Origin: Marthasterias glacialis
Lineage: Eukaryota; Echinodermata; Asteroidea; Forcipulatida; Asteriidae
Assembly: GCA_911728455.2 (NCBI GenBank)
Contig: OU452238.1
Coordinates: 13,920,049-13,984,048 of the forward strand
Length of the DNA: 64,000 nucleotides
Direction of reading: 5' to 3'
Part shown: positions 41,601-49,328 of the stretch, piece after piece
How positions within the stretch are numbered: position 1 is the first letter of the stretch
Layout of the letters: each line of letters opens with the position of its first letter
The notes under the pieces: model-generated
What the model was told of the DNA's origin: nothing
The model's input: the letters and a program-made list of their open reading frames with translations, nothing else
Databases searched by the model: none
Translations under genes and position numbers: made by a program

Positions 41601-43667
41601 AGAAACTTTGTGTATGAAGTGCTATATAAATGTTCATTATCTATTATCAGAAAAGCAAAGCAAACTATTGTATTTTTTAAGGTGAATCATAAGTTTGAGC
41701 CATAGTTATTCATTTTGCCTCTCTTTCAGTTTGTTGAACAAGAAAACATAAAAAACATACATTTTTCATAATTGTTTCATACTTGTTAAGACATTTTGTA
41801 ATTTACAAATTTCAATGAACAAACTTTGTCTCAACACAGCATACAATGGACACATGACTAAAAAATGAATTTCATTTTCAATAATCTGTTCACAGTGTAG
41901 GCTTATTCTTTAATGTGTTGCGATGCCTTTATATCTACCAACTTCAATTTGGAGTTTATGTGACGAACATCTAAAGCAAGCTAAATGAGATCTTGGTTTA
42001 ACATATAATAAATAACTTAAACAATTTATTAATCATTGTTATTATGCTACTATCATGTAAACAACTTCGCTTATTATTTAATTGTTTTATTTACCATTGT
42101 TGTTACCATCCCTCTTGGTTATTGGGGTATGTTCCTGAGTTTTGAAAAACACAGTCAGTCAACGATTAGTTTGAATCCTTGATTTTTTTCCCCTCAGCAT
42201 TCGTTGGCGTGTGGATCAGGGACAGCCGTCTATCTGGATGTTAATTCATCAACTGTGATCATTATCAGAGGAGAGAGACTTTGCTATTGGGCATCAGTGT
42301 ATCTTGACAGGCATGGGGAGGAGGATCGGGAACTCAAGTAAGCTGACAATGGCCGTTTACGAAACCACGACTTGGGCTTGGGCTTTGGCTGGGGCTCTGT
42401 CTGTTATTTAGAAAACGTGTGCTTTCCTTATGGGGTTTCAAACAGGCAGACAGAGCCCAAGCCAGAGCTCATAGCTCAAGCCGTGGTTTCGTAAACGGCC
42501 TATATCTATAGTGAACATTCTCCACTCTTCAATCCTACTCAAAGTGACTATTATAACTTTGAAATTAATATTGTTTCTAGGGCTTAGATTTTGTTAGGCC
42601 TAATTTAGTATATGCTTTCCTTGGAAAGTATCCCAAAATATGGGATGCTCTGAAAGAGTGTATTATGTTTCCCTTTGTGAAAAGTTCTCAGTCCATTTTC
42701 AGAAGTCCTTAATACTGTCTCATACTTGTATTATACTTTTTTATGGTTTATTTAAAAACACTCAAAAATTTGCAGTCCAACGACTGAATTGCATTTCAAA
42801 TTTACAATTTAAAAACATGAAAAGTACACAGACTAGAGTTTTAGATTAAAACCTCAGCTCAACATTGGTAGAGTGTCTGTAAATGCTTCTATTTGTTGCA
42901 CAAATCATGATATATGTGATAAAACCTACCGGTGAAAACTTCAGATCATTTCGTTGTTTTGTTTGTGAGAAAACAGTAAAAATGCATTCAGCATTTTTTG
43001 TACGCATTCTTAGACAGAGTTTTGGTCTCACATGAGACAAAAGATAGTTTGGGATCTTTATGTCATTTATTATTCAAAATTGATAACACTTCAGGCAGAA
43101 ATATTTCAGGAGAGGTTTTTTACCAACATCTTTATTTCATGTGAACATGTGTGTTTTTCTTTTAGTCAATGTTGAGCTGGGGCTTTAAGGGATATGTCCG
43201 ATCTGCATAATGGTTTATTCGTTGGTGTGTCAGCTCCTGTGAAGAATTATTTTATGCTCGCCCTCAATTTTATGTATTTTTGTTTTAATTCTCGTGTTTT
43301 TTTTTTTAAATGTTTATTTTTGTTTTCCATTGTGTATTTTGTTTTTTGGGGGCAGTATTTTTGTATCTCTGTTTGCTTTGTTGAGGTCAAATAAATAATA
43401 ATAATAATAACAATAATTCATTTTGAGGGTTGCAGTGGAATATTGGGAGTCATTCCAATGGAACCTCCGAAGAGAAATCCCAAACTTGTCCTTTCTAATT
43501 CGATGCAAATTTCTTGCTGTCTTGATCCTCTTTGCAGACGAGGGAAACCTCTGATCCTGTGTCCTCAACGTTACAAGATGTTGGAACATCTGTGGAGGAG
43601 TCATGGCTTCAACCATTGCTGTAAGAATTGGCTATTGCATGGAGGTCACGGTGGTCTCCACTATTGA
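14645..43667 (+). CDS. UBR3: UBR3, E3 ubiquitin-protein ligase, complete 40-exon gene
   Basis: UBR3 is a large RING-type E3 ubiquitin ligase of the UBR family. It has a UBR box, but the mammalian protein does not bind classical N-degrons; family roles include DIAP1 and Hedgehog control in flies. Forty exons splice in frame to 1,909 codons plus stop (human about 1,888). Start ATG at 14645 has a good context (AAACATGG). Domains: N-terminal region 1-90, UBR box from C92 ([17 protein letters not shown], then GGACDCGD), long helical middle, acidic segment 938-1052, RING about 1240-1366 (FECVICG ... CRHYIH ... CPLCRQ), and a C-terminal Cys-rich cap 1779-1795 (CDRCKK ... CLVCG). All borders are GT-AG except intron 7 (GC-AG) and intron 16 (AT-AC, U12 type). 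Every exon junction preserves phase, and successive segments follow human UBR3 order. Identity is very secure; single-base borders are inferred without transcripts. Confidence 0.95.
15800..16053. mobile_element. TIR element (MITE) in UBR3 intron 2
   Basis: The outer ~39 bp are inverted: CAAAGATTATAGAGTGCTGT continuing to GGCGCAAGATGGGGAACT, complemented on the right by AGTTCCCCATCTTGCGCC through ATAATCTTTG. The inner CATTTCGGCAAGTGA and TCACTTGCCGAAATGGCG also pair. No transposase. Confidence 0.85.
16190..16332. mobile_element. Short foldback element in UBR3 intron 2
   Basis: CACAAAGGGCTAAGATTGAT at the left is roughly complemented by ATCTTTGAGCTTTGTG at the right. The internal AAAGTGTGATGTCACAATAC recurs at about 39765-39785 in intron 36, where a partial copy (39716-39790) lies. 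Confidence 0.6.
18537..18624 (+). other. Cryptic exon-like segment in UBR3 intron 6
   Basis: A strong acceptor (TTTTTTTTTACCAG) precedes an open stretch in the frame expected after exon 6 ([18 protein letters not shown]), ending in TGA at 18622-18624. Including it would truncate UBR3. Exon 6 joins exon 7 directly in frame, so this is either unused or a poison-type alternative exon. Confidence 0.25.
19195..19629. mobile_element. Two adjoining inverted-repeat elements in UBR3 intron 7
   Basis: 19195-19357 is a foldback: GTTATACACATATGGACTGG is complemented by CCAGTCCATATGTGTTTTAT. Adjoining it, TTATAACACACCTC (19351) and GAGGTGTGTTATAA (19614) form a second pair bracketing about 250 bp. No ORF of interest inside. 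TIR-type elements, family unknown. Confidence 0.65.
21050..21266. repeat. Tandem duplication of a ~110-bp intronic repeat, with a third copy at 19676-19780
   Basis: CACAGTGGATGATATAGAATGGTCAGACAG-type sequence appears near 21100 and 21228 with flanking similarity (ATATTGCGGGCTGACG versus ATATTGCAGGCAGGC). A third diverged copy occurs near 19700-19770 in intron 7. The two clustered copies lie in UBR3 intron 9. Confidence 0.65.
23485..23690 (+). mobile_element. tRNA-derived SINE, family with GTGGATTTTTTTCAC body, copy 1
   Basis: The head has an A-box-like TACCCTAGTTGGTAAGACAT and a B box GGGTTTAAATCCCACC. The body GTACTGAGTATGCAGTGCTT and tail AATAATGTTCTTTATCCC are shared with copies at 25528-25685 (+) and 26398-26505 (-). 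All three are in UBR3 introns. The tRNA head lacks a full cloverleaf. Confidence 0.75.
24700..24925 (+). mobile_element. SINE-like repeat with B-box and GTGATTAAGTTCACTT tail
   Basis: GTTTCGAATCCTGTCGGGG resembles a Pol III B box. The 3' end GTGATTAAGTTCACTTTCTG also occurs next to the right LTR (about 61770-61785). Lies in UBR3 intron 14. Confidence 0.5.
25528..25685 (+). mobile_element. tRNA-derived SINE, GTGGATTTTTTTCAC family, copy 2
   Basis: The B box GGTTCAAATCCCACCCGAG is followed by CTGTGGATTTTTTTCACCG and GTACTGAGTATACAGTGTAT, matching the copy at 23485-23690. In UBR3 intron 15. Confidence 0.75.
25721..26368 (+). other. UBR3: UBR3 exons 16-17 flanking a U12-type AT-AC intron
   Basis: Exon 16 (25721-25806) reads to RPHSQLADQ. 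Exon 17 (26309-26368) starts [16 protein letters not shown]. The human protein has LIPEN-type sequence at this point, so the join is natural. The intron 25807-26308 starts ATATCCTT, ends AC, and has TTCTTAAC at 26289-26296, about 12 nt before the end. These are the three signals of the minor (U12) spliceosome. No GT-AG alternative keeps the frame and the conserved IPE. Confidence 0.88.
26398..26505 (-). mobile_element. tRNA-derived SINE fragment, GTGGATTTTTTTCAC family, copy 3
   Basis: Reverse-oriented body and tail only: GTATACTCAGTATTTTCCCG and GCATCGGGAATAAAGAATAT are complements of the other two copies. In UBR3 intron 17. Confidence 0.7.
26625..26790 (+). mobile_element. tRNA-derived SINE (GGCCCTGGTTCGATTCCC family), copy 1
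   Basis: GTAAAGTGCTCACCTCTCAT and CTGGTTTGATTCCCAGC form A/B-box-like blocks. GAGTAGAGTTGTGCGTTGGT, TTCTCTCCTGCGCCAC and GGGCCCTC follow. The same order occurs at 43824-44110. In UBR3 intron 17. Confidence 0.7.
27925..27986. repeat. (GATTGATT)n simple repeat next to a UBR3 acceptor
   Basis: Imperfect GATTGATT/CATTGATT tandem repeat ending just 3 bp before the acceptor of UBR3 exon 19 (AACAG|C). It supplies the pyrimidine-poor tract preceding that splice site. Confidence 0.85.
28327..28450. mobile_element. Inverted-repeat element with CTAGGTGGCAGCAGAC arms, copy 2
   Basis: The left arm TGAACACTAGATGGCAGCAG is complemented by CTGCTGCCACCTAGTGTC on the right, with GAGCATGC in the centre as in the copy at 1241-1356. 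In UBR3 intron 19. Confidence 0.75.
29195..29327. mobile_element. Palindromic MITE, GGGCCAAGTTCGCACAAGG family, copy 1
   Basis: GGGCCAAGTTCGCACAAGGA on the left is complemented by TCCTTGTGCGAACTCGGCCC on the right. The inner GACTAGAGGTCGATATTGCC pairs with GATATCAGGCCCTAGT only roughly. A close relative is at 52635-52780. In UBR3 intron 21. Confidence 0.8.
32580..32886. repeat. 9-bp minisatellite (GAGCCTCAM)n in UBR3 intron 26
   Basis: About 34 units of GAGCCTCAC/GAGCCTCAT/GAGCCTCAA with GATCCTCA and GAGCCTTAT variants. Because the unit is 9 bp and stop-free, several frames on both strands stay open across the array. The resulting repeat peptides (Glu-Pro-His on one frame) are by-products, not evidence of a gene. 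Confidence 0.93.
34151..34430 (+). mobile_element. tRNA-Leu/Ser-like SINE fragment
   Basis: The head GTGTCGTGGCCAAGCGGTTT matches the SINE at 36984. The following segment (GGGGCAGGTTTCTATCCC, then CACACCTCAAGTGGCCTTTG) recurs reversed at about 40430-40500. In UBR3 intron 28. Confidence 0.6.
36187..36266 (-). repeat. tRNA-like sequence (degenerate)
   Basis: On the minus strand it reads GGATAGCTCAGTTGGTAGAG (A box) and GGTTCAAATCCCAGTC (B box) with plausible spacing. Acceptor-stem pairing is poor and an extra run of G disrupts the variable region. Most likely a tRNA-derived SINE head or pseudo-tRNA. In UBR3 intron 32. Confidence 0.55.
36320..36402. repeat. 31-bp inverted repeat (hairpin) in UBR3 intron 32
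   Basis: AGAAGCCATTCAACCTGAAA through CTACCGTGTAG is complemented by CTACACGGCAGTTTCAGGTT through GGCTTCT with one mismatch. The loop is about 21 nt. Confidence 0.9.
36984..37180 (+). mobile_element. tRNA-Leu/Ser-derived SINE, best-preserved head
   Basis: A box GTGGCCGAGCGGTCTAGCGC and B box GGTTTGAATCCCGGTC are at class II tRNA spacing. The body has CTTGTGTCCTTGAGGAAGAC and CACCCAGGAGTAAATGGGTA. Body fragments recur at 23233-23390 and 35226-35330, and heads at 34151, 41361 and 63356. In UBR3 intron 33. Confidence 0.8.
37888..38075. repeat. Dispersed repeat (AGCGCTT / GTTTACAAGGTGCTG type), copy 2
   Basis: Same motif order as 5610-5810: TATATAGAGCTTTGTCAAGC, CTATGAGACCCATTTATG, GTTTACAAGGTGCTGCGGCG and GCCAGAAACACCGGGGCAGA. 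In UBR3 intron 34. Confidence 0.7.
38318..38739. mobile_element. TIR-bounded 420-bp element with an exon-like start inside
   Basis: GGGCAAGTTCGCACAAG on the left is complemented by CTGTGCGAACTTGCCC on the right, like the ends of the smaller MITEs at 29195 and 52635. Inside, at 38530, an ATG in good context begins ATGGCGGACTCGGCGGAGGA and runs into a consensus donor (GAT|GTGAGT), resembling a captured first coding exon. In UBR3 intron 35. Confidence 0.6.
38750..39013. mobile_element. TIR element of the ATAGACCGATCCATTAAGCC family
   Basis: The left end ATAGACCGACCTATTTAACC and right end GGGGCTTAATGGATCGGTCT (complement of AGACCGATCCATTAAGCCCC) bracket 264 bp. The inner GTTGACCAATCACGGCCTTG pairs with GCTGTGATTGGTCAATAT. 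In UBR3 intron 35, about 10 bp from the previous element. Confidence 0.75.
41361..41640 (+). mobile_element. tRNA-Leu/Ser-like SINE, diverged
   Basis: Head GTGTCGTGGCTGGGTGGTTG, then GACACTTAACCATTATTGCT, CGTAAAGCTGTAGGTCCCGT and AAGAACCCAGTACACTTATC. The last blocks also occur at 53935-54048 and 63490-63560. In UBR3 intron 38. Confidence 0.65.
42351..42500. mobile_element. 150-bp MITE in UBR3 intron 39
   Basis: GGCCGTTTACGAAACCACG and its exact complement CGTGGTTTCGTAAACGGCC form 19-bp termini. The inner GCTTGGGCTTTGGCTGG and CCCAAGCCAGAGCTC also pair. Begins about 13 bp after the exon 39 donor. Confidence 0.85.
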
Positions 43668-43823
43668 ATCCACAATCAAACTAAATGTATTGTGTACAAA
43701 TGTGTAATATATATCAAACATTTATATTATTTAGCTTTTCTGCATTAGATGATTTTGTTGACCCTAATCCACGGCTTGCATCGGTAACGGACTAGTATCA
43801 TTTCAGTGCAACAGTGTCATTAT

Positions 43824-44110
43824 GGGCTGCTAGTGTGTAAAGCGCTTGCCTCTCACCACTGTGGCCCTGGTTCGATTCCCGGCTAAGGTTATACATGAGT
43901 AGACTTTTGCACTGGTTCTCTCCTCTGCCACGATGTTTTTTTTTTCCTGGGCCCTCTGGTTTTTCGCCATGTGGGAAAAACCAAACACTTTCTATCTCTG
44001 GCTGTGTTTTGTGGTCATCTACATGTATGATTCAATGTGGCTGGCTGCCAAAGACACCTTTGTTGCCTGTGGCTAGGCCACGTTGTAGCCCCAGCCTTCG
44101 CAATGCAGCT
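43824..44110 (+). mobile_element. tRNA-derived SINE (GGCCCTGGTTCGATTCCC family), copy 2
   Basis: GTAAAGCGCTTGCCTCTCAC and CCTGGTTCGATTCCCGGC form the Pol III-like head. GAGTAGACTTTTGCACTGGT and TGGGCCCTCTGGTTTTT match 26625-26790. Confidence 0.75.
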
Positions 44111-44991
44111 TCTCAGCTGCCAGTAAGGGTAATAAGCCTCCCGATTTATTATTATTATTATCTTTTCAGCGCCATAAGAAATTGACACATGACTGTACCC
44201 CGCATTTACCAGTTAGCAGTTACTTCCTATAAACCATGTATTATGTACAGTGCATACCTCATTACCTCTGTTAATTCAATTACCATCAGTGCTCTGAAAA
44301 TAATGCAGTCATTTGAACCGATACATTCACACAGTGGCATAGCCAGCATTATTTTTGCGGGGGGGGGGGGGGGGGGCAAAGGGGGGGGGGGCCAGATAAT
44401 TGTAGAGGGGGCATTTTCAGTTAAAATAGCCTGATTCTAGCAAGTTTCATGGTGTCAATGGGGGGGGGGGGGGGCAAGCAGGGCGTAAAGAAAAAGGAAA
44501 TCAACCACCACAGATAAATGTCTCTCTTAAGAAAAGTAACTTGTCTTTTTGTCTAACAAATTCTTTTGGAACATGTATCTGCAAAGAACACCCCAAAATA
44601 ACGTACAATTTACCAAAAGCCCTGGAATGGGCAAAAGTGGATTTCATAGTGTTGGGATTCATTAAACAGCGCACCACCAAGATAAGTACGCAGTGATTGC
44701 AAAGTGGGACTTTGAACTTTGCTCTGATGTAAATAGCATTTATCAGCAGACCATGGGTACAAATCGTAACAAATTGAGTTTTACATATACATGTAGGTTG
44801 CAAAGGTCACCTAGATTTTGCAAATTAAAACAGACAAATAATTTAAATGTAATTCTGTTCATTCAAAGCAAGCTATCTTCCTGTGGTTATTTCCTGTGGT
44901 TGAGCCATGGTGCAATACTTGGTGGCAGACTGTGCACTGTATGGTGAATCTCACTTGAAATGAGTTCAGTATTCTAATGAAGAGAAGAATA

Positions 44992-45542
44992 GACCAATCC
45001 ATTAAGCCCCGCCTACTAACAAATTAACCAATCACAGCCTTGACAATGCCACTGAAAGTCTGACAAGAGTCCGACACGTTAAAATCCCATTAGAAAAGTA
45101 AACAAACCGCCGCCATTGTTCTGACACACAACAGCACACACAACTGTACTAACTTTTGTTTTGTAGTAAGTTTTTGCGGAGACACCATGTAATTATCTCT
45201 AATGAGTTGGTGTGGTTCTGAAAAGAACCGATGGTATAACAAGTCAACGTTTTGTTTTATCTTGTTCATATTTCTGGTGGTGCAAATCCCACAGCAGTGG
45301 TCCCTGTACAGTCATGTAAAAGTGGTTTAACAGTGTTCCTGTCTGCCTTGTTCTTTGGACTCAAGGCACTGCTCAAAAGGCCGCAAAACTAAAAACCATG
45401 AAAACCATGTACGTGTGTGTATCCGATACGTTTGTGTGGCTGCAACCGAACCACCGCTGCGATCGTGGCAAGAAAGTCACGCCATGTGCTGTTGCTAGGC
45501 AGTTGCTAAGGTAGGCAGGGCTGAAAGGATTGGTCTATTGTA
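44992..45542. mobile_element. Full-length TIR element, ATAGACCRATCCATTAAGCC family, with nested insertion
   Basis: The left end ATAGACCAATCCATTAAGCC is matched by AGGGCTGAAAGGATTGGTCT at the right. The internal TGACACACAACAGCACACAC and TTTCTGGTGGTGCAAATC also occur together at 1644-1870. Compared with that copy, about 85-90 bp (45166-45255) of the GGAGACACCATGT family is inserted. Confidence 0.7.
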
Positions 45543-46391
45543 ATGCATCACTAAGTGTAAAGCTATAGTATTTTAATTTGTTCAAATTATGCTTTTAAAC
45601 AATTTACAAACACAGACATCTGCCCTTCGTATTACAGCACTAAGTGATATCACAGCGCTGCTTGTATATTATACATGACCCAACAAAACAATGTTTGAAT
45701 CCACCAAGTTCTATCCTTTTCCCTTGAAGATCAACTATAAACTGTTTTCTCATTTTGCTATTAATCAATTCTGAAGAAAATGATTTAATGCTTGTGCTTT
45801 GCACATGTTTTATGTATGTAAACGCACGGAATGTGTAATTTATCAAAATAAATTTGAAAACAAAGAATCGTTGTCTTGTATGTTATCTTGTATATGTATT
45901 CAGTGTAATATTTTGATTGATTTTATTTAATGTGCATTTTCACCTGTTTTATTATTGCTTTGATGTTTTAAATACATAATGACAATGTGTTAAATACATT
46001 TTAACACATGATTCTTATCGCATAACTTCCTGTTTTTATATGAAATTGTTCTTTTAAAGCTTTTCTAACAGTACTTTTATTATTGCAATTATTTCCTTCT
46101 TAATTTTCTGTAGAGTGCCTTTGAGCATGGTTTTTATGATTTGGGGGGGGGGGGGGGGGGTTAGCCCCCCCAAACTCAAGTCTAGCACCCCCCCTTCCCC
46201 CCCTTCCCCCCCCCCCCCCAAAAAAGACCCTACCTTTAACAGGCAACCCTGCTAGACATGCTAGAAATCATTTCTCCCCAATTCCCTTCCACCATTCACT
46301 GAATCATCGCAGAGACTTCTTGTGTCACATTTACATTAATGTATTTATTTCAGTATTACATCTTTCAATTCTCATATTTCAATTTTCAACA

Positions 46392-46436
46392 GTCTCCTGA
46401 TGAAGGACAGAGCATACTGTTCGAAACCTTGAGAAA
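46392..46436 (+). ncRNA. Decayed hammerhead-like motif (Penelope-type)
   Basis: GTCTC, CTGATGA, A, GGACAG-AGCATA-CTGTTC, GAAAC, CTT, GAGAA: the same order and spacing as 9870-9913. Stem II pairs with one G-U. The GUH triplet is lost (CTT for GTT), so cleavage is not expected. GTGTCACCGCAAG follows at about 46489, as in the family. Confidence 0.5.
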
Positions 46437-47557
46437 TACCAACGGCTCTTCTCAGAGCCACCACCTCTACAAAAGAGTTGTTACATGGTGTCACCGCAAG
46501 TTCCTCCTTACTGTCTCTCCACCATGCAAACCTTCAAATCTCATATTTTAATTCACTGAACGGTACACAGAGAAGAGATCCGTATAAGTAGATCTTCTTC
46601 TAATACATCTGACCAACAATATGAACCGTACAATCACACATGATACTCCATTTAAAAATATAGGAATATTTTATAAAGTACAAGGTGCCATGTTTATCAC
46701 AAACAATTATTTACACTTCTAGGCTTTACTTTAGTTAATATCATGATTAAATAACACTAAGTTACTAATAGTTAAAAATTTATATTGCGCCTTTTACATC
46801 AAAAGATCAAAAGTGTATAACACAATATAACACATAACACACAAAATAACACACATTATATCCTAAATATGTTGTCATTAAAAATAAACAAATCAGTTTA
46901 AAAAAATGGCAATGCTAAAATTTAATCAAATTTCTTACAAAAACAATGACCCCACCATTTAAACGATCCTTACTGGCAAAAAAATTTATTAATTTTGTGT
47001 GTGTGTGAACAAATAAAAATCGACTAAAGCGGGATTTGAACCTGCGACCACCGGCTTCATGTTCCGAATACCCAATACATCTTAAATAATCAACAAAGAT
47101 AATAATCAATTAAAAGCATTTGTTTATATAAATGTCCTTACAAGGGTAACCATTAAGAGACAAAATGAAAATAGAATACAAAAAAGGCAAAGATTATTAA
47201 ACTGTTATAACTGGCAATAGCTTGATGCACCCAGGTGGTGAAAAGAGCTGATGGGAGGTGCCTCAAACACATCACACATCTTATACTGTTGTGATGATGA
47301 CGTCAGGTGAATTGGGGTGAAATAATATTACATTTCTGTAGAAACATTTCAGGCATTCTTATTTATTGGACACTTTAAGAAAGTAGTACTGGACTGATTA
47401 ATGTTTATGTAAAATTTTATATTGCAATAAGTGGTAAATATCTCAATGTGTTTTTTAAAACACTATTATTACTATTATTATTATATAGATTTCTTTCTTG
47501 AAGTGGGCAAGTGAAGTGGAATTTGATAAATGAGGAATGCAGAATGTGATCAAAGTA

Positions 47558-47736
47558 AGGCCTGTTTCAAACATTGCGCTCTTGCCGTGTCAAATTCAAG
47601 TATTAAGATTTTGTTTTTTATTCTGCACGGCAGGAGACCGCTGTTTTGTAACCACTGCTGCACTAACGCCGCGCTGTTGCTGAACTCAAATGATTTGAAT
47701 TCGACACGGCAAGAGCGCGACGTTTGAAACGGGCCT
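47558..47736. mobile_element. ~180-bp MITE with AGGCCYGTTTCAAAC termini
   Basis: AGGCCTGTTTCAAACATTGC (left) and GCGACGTTTGAAACGGGCCT (right) are complements with three mismatches. GCTCTTGCCGTGTCAAATTC continues the pairing to about 40 bp. Flanked by TA on both sides, which could be the target duplication. Confidence 0.8.
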
Positions 47737-48879
47737 ATGGGGGTCAAAACTAATTTTATTTCAGTTGACTTCAAAATTCAATACAATTTGAAACACGGCT
47801 TCTGAACCTACATTTAGCTAGCTCTTGTATATAATATGAGAGGGGAGTGACCAATAGGTTGCAGCAAGAAGGAAAGGTTCATGAAATCTGGGGACTATTT
47901 TTACAGTCTTTTAATAGTTGGATGATGCCACGATTATTAGAAATGGTGTCATATAGAAAAATATCATGAGCACAATGAATAGGATGGAATAGCATTGTGT
48001 GACATAGGTTGGAGATTCGAAGGGGGGGGGGCAAGCAGGGCAAAGACATAATTTGGGAGGGGGGCTATTTAATATATCGAACCATTCATTGGTGCATTTG
48101 TTCAATCTCAATTGGGGGGCGGTGGCCTCAGGCCTACCCCCTTGTTATGCCACTGAATTCCTGGACAGTCTAATACTGCATGGTGTGTGTTTAAGATTAA
48201 GATTATGTGGGACAGGTGTTGACTATCATTGAGAAAGATTGAAACTCCGGCTAGAATTCAGCCTTACATTATCATTATCCCAAGTCATTCAGCATGTGGA
48301 AATTCTTTGAAGCTCAGCATGAAAGTTTCAGGGCTGCCATATTTTGAGATAGTTGTTCGGAGTTCTACTAATACTTGTTTCCTCATCAAAAGGAAAAATT
48401 GTGCAAGTAAAGCTTTTCATTTAACAGGACAGTGTCTTCATCAATTCTTTGGTATATTTGTCTCATTAAGTGTTAAGTTTGTCTTTCAAATATTTAAACT
48501 TATTCATTTCTTTTGCGCTAATGGCTGCCAAAAGTTTGCCAAATACCTCTTGGCAGAGGTTAAGGATGGGCACAAAAAAACAAAGTCATACACCTCAAAG
48601 ACTTCCGACTGGTGAGGCACACAACTACTTCTTTAAAAAAAACATGAAAGTCACAAAGACTTCAGACTGGTGTTGCACACAACTATATTTAAAAAAGTGA
48701 AAGTCAACATGCATCACTACAGCAGGTTGTATAATTTTACACCACACATGAGAACTTTACCTGTTCTGAACAGGTTGTACTTTCTAAATCGTTGAAGATA
48801 GTAACCTTGTAAACACATCCTCTCTGTGAATCAAGATGAGGTACCGGCACAGTGACACAAATATGTCCTGCATGCAACT

Positions 48880-49170
48880 GACTAGCTCTTCCTTGTTCTT
48901 CACTCCTGCGTCCTCAATCAGGGTCTTCAGCAGGGTCTTGGTGGGTCTTCCCACATGCTGACTTTGTTGGCCGGTCGCTCTGGGTGTCGGAGGCAGTGCC
49001 CAGCTAGGCTCAGCCACTGCTCCTTGACATTCTCGCTTACTCTGTGTGTCATCCGTGGCATCCTGGTGTAGCAACCGTTAAGAGACTTGGTCAGGACTTG
49101 ATGAGGGTCCAGGACTCACACCCTTACAGCAAGATGGTGTCGATTGCAGCATGAAAGAATCTGAGTTTTA
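48880..49170 (-). pseudogene. Decayed LINE reverse-transcriptase C-terminal fragment
   Basis: The minus strand retains scattered blocks typical of the C-terminus of non-LTR retrotransposon ORF2 (FFHAAIDTILL, GCESWTL, then GRPTKTLLKTLIEDAG and NKEELVSCMQD), interrupted by frameshifts and stops. Only about 290 bp remain. The LINE clade cannot be assigned from this piece. Confidence 0.65.
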
Positions 49171-49328
49171 GACCCTTACAAAACTTCAGACATTGGTTAT
49201 TGTTAGCTGTCTATAAAAATGTATACAGGTTTGGACTGTAGTGGAATTACATTTATCTTGAACCAGCCAAAGACAAATTGCCACCATACCCTACCATTGC
49301 TTGATACCTCGTCTGTAATTCCATGACC

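Larger units (their letters stand above)
35046..43667 (+). other. UBR3: UBR3 exons 30-40: C-terminal region
   Basis: Exons 35046-35185, 35479-35567, 35906-36023, 36825-36916, 37736-37860, 38134-38238, 39473-39598, 40095-40286, 40688-40909, 42198-42337 and 43538-43667. Landmarks: [90 protein letters not shown] and HGEEDRELK. The last exon encodes [20 protein letters not shown] and stops at 43665-43667. No AATAAA is seen within the next ~150 bp, so the 3' end is not fixed. Confidence 0.9.
43668..48879. other. Intergenic region between UBR3 and the NLR gene
   Basis: No conserved coding sequence found. It contains a SINE (43824-44110), G/C homopolymers (44358-44379, 44460-44474, 46143-46160, 46197-46219, 48019-48028), a nested TIR element (44992-45542), a hammerhead-like relic (46392-46436), a tRNA-like fragment on the minus strand near 47024-47075, and a MITE (47558-47736). 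The homopolymer-bearing segments resemble a decayed abundant repeat. Confidence 0.7.

Noticed and set aside
44358..44474. Poly-G runs as G-quadruplex regulatory elements
   Set aside because: They belong to a decayed, dispersed repeat rich in G/C homopolymers (also at 7879, 46143 and 48019); nothing ties them to a gene.
48229..48615. 128-residue plus-strand frame near the NLR gene
   Set aside because: No recognisable domain, no splice signals linking it to anything, and repeat-like sequence around it.
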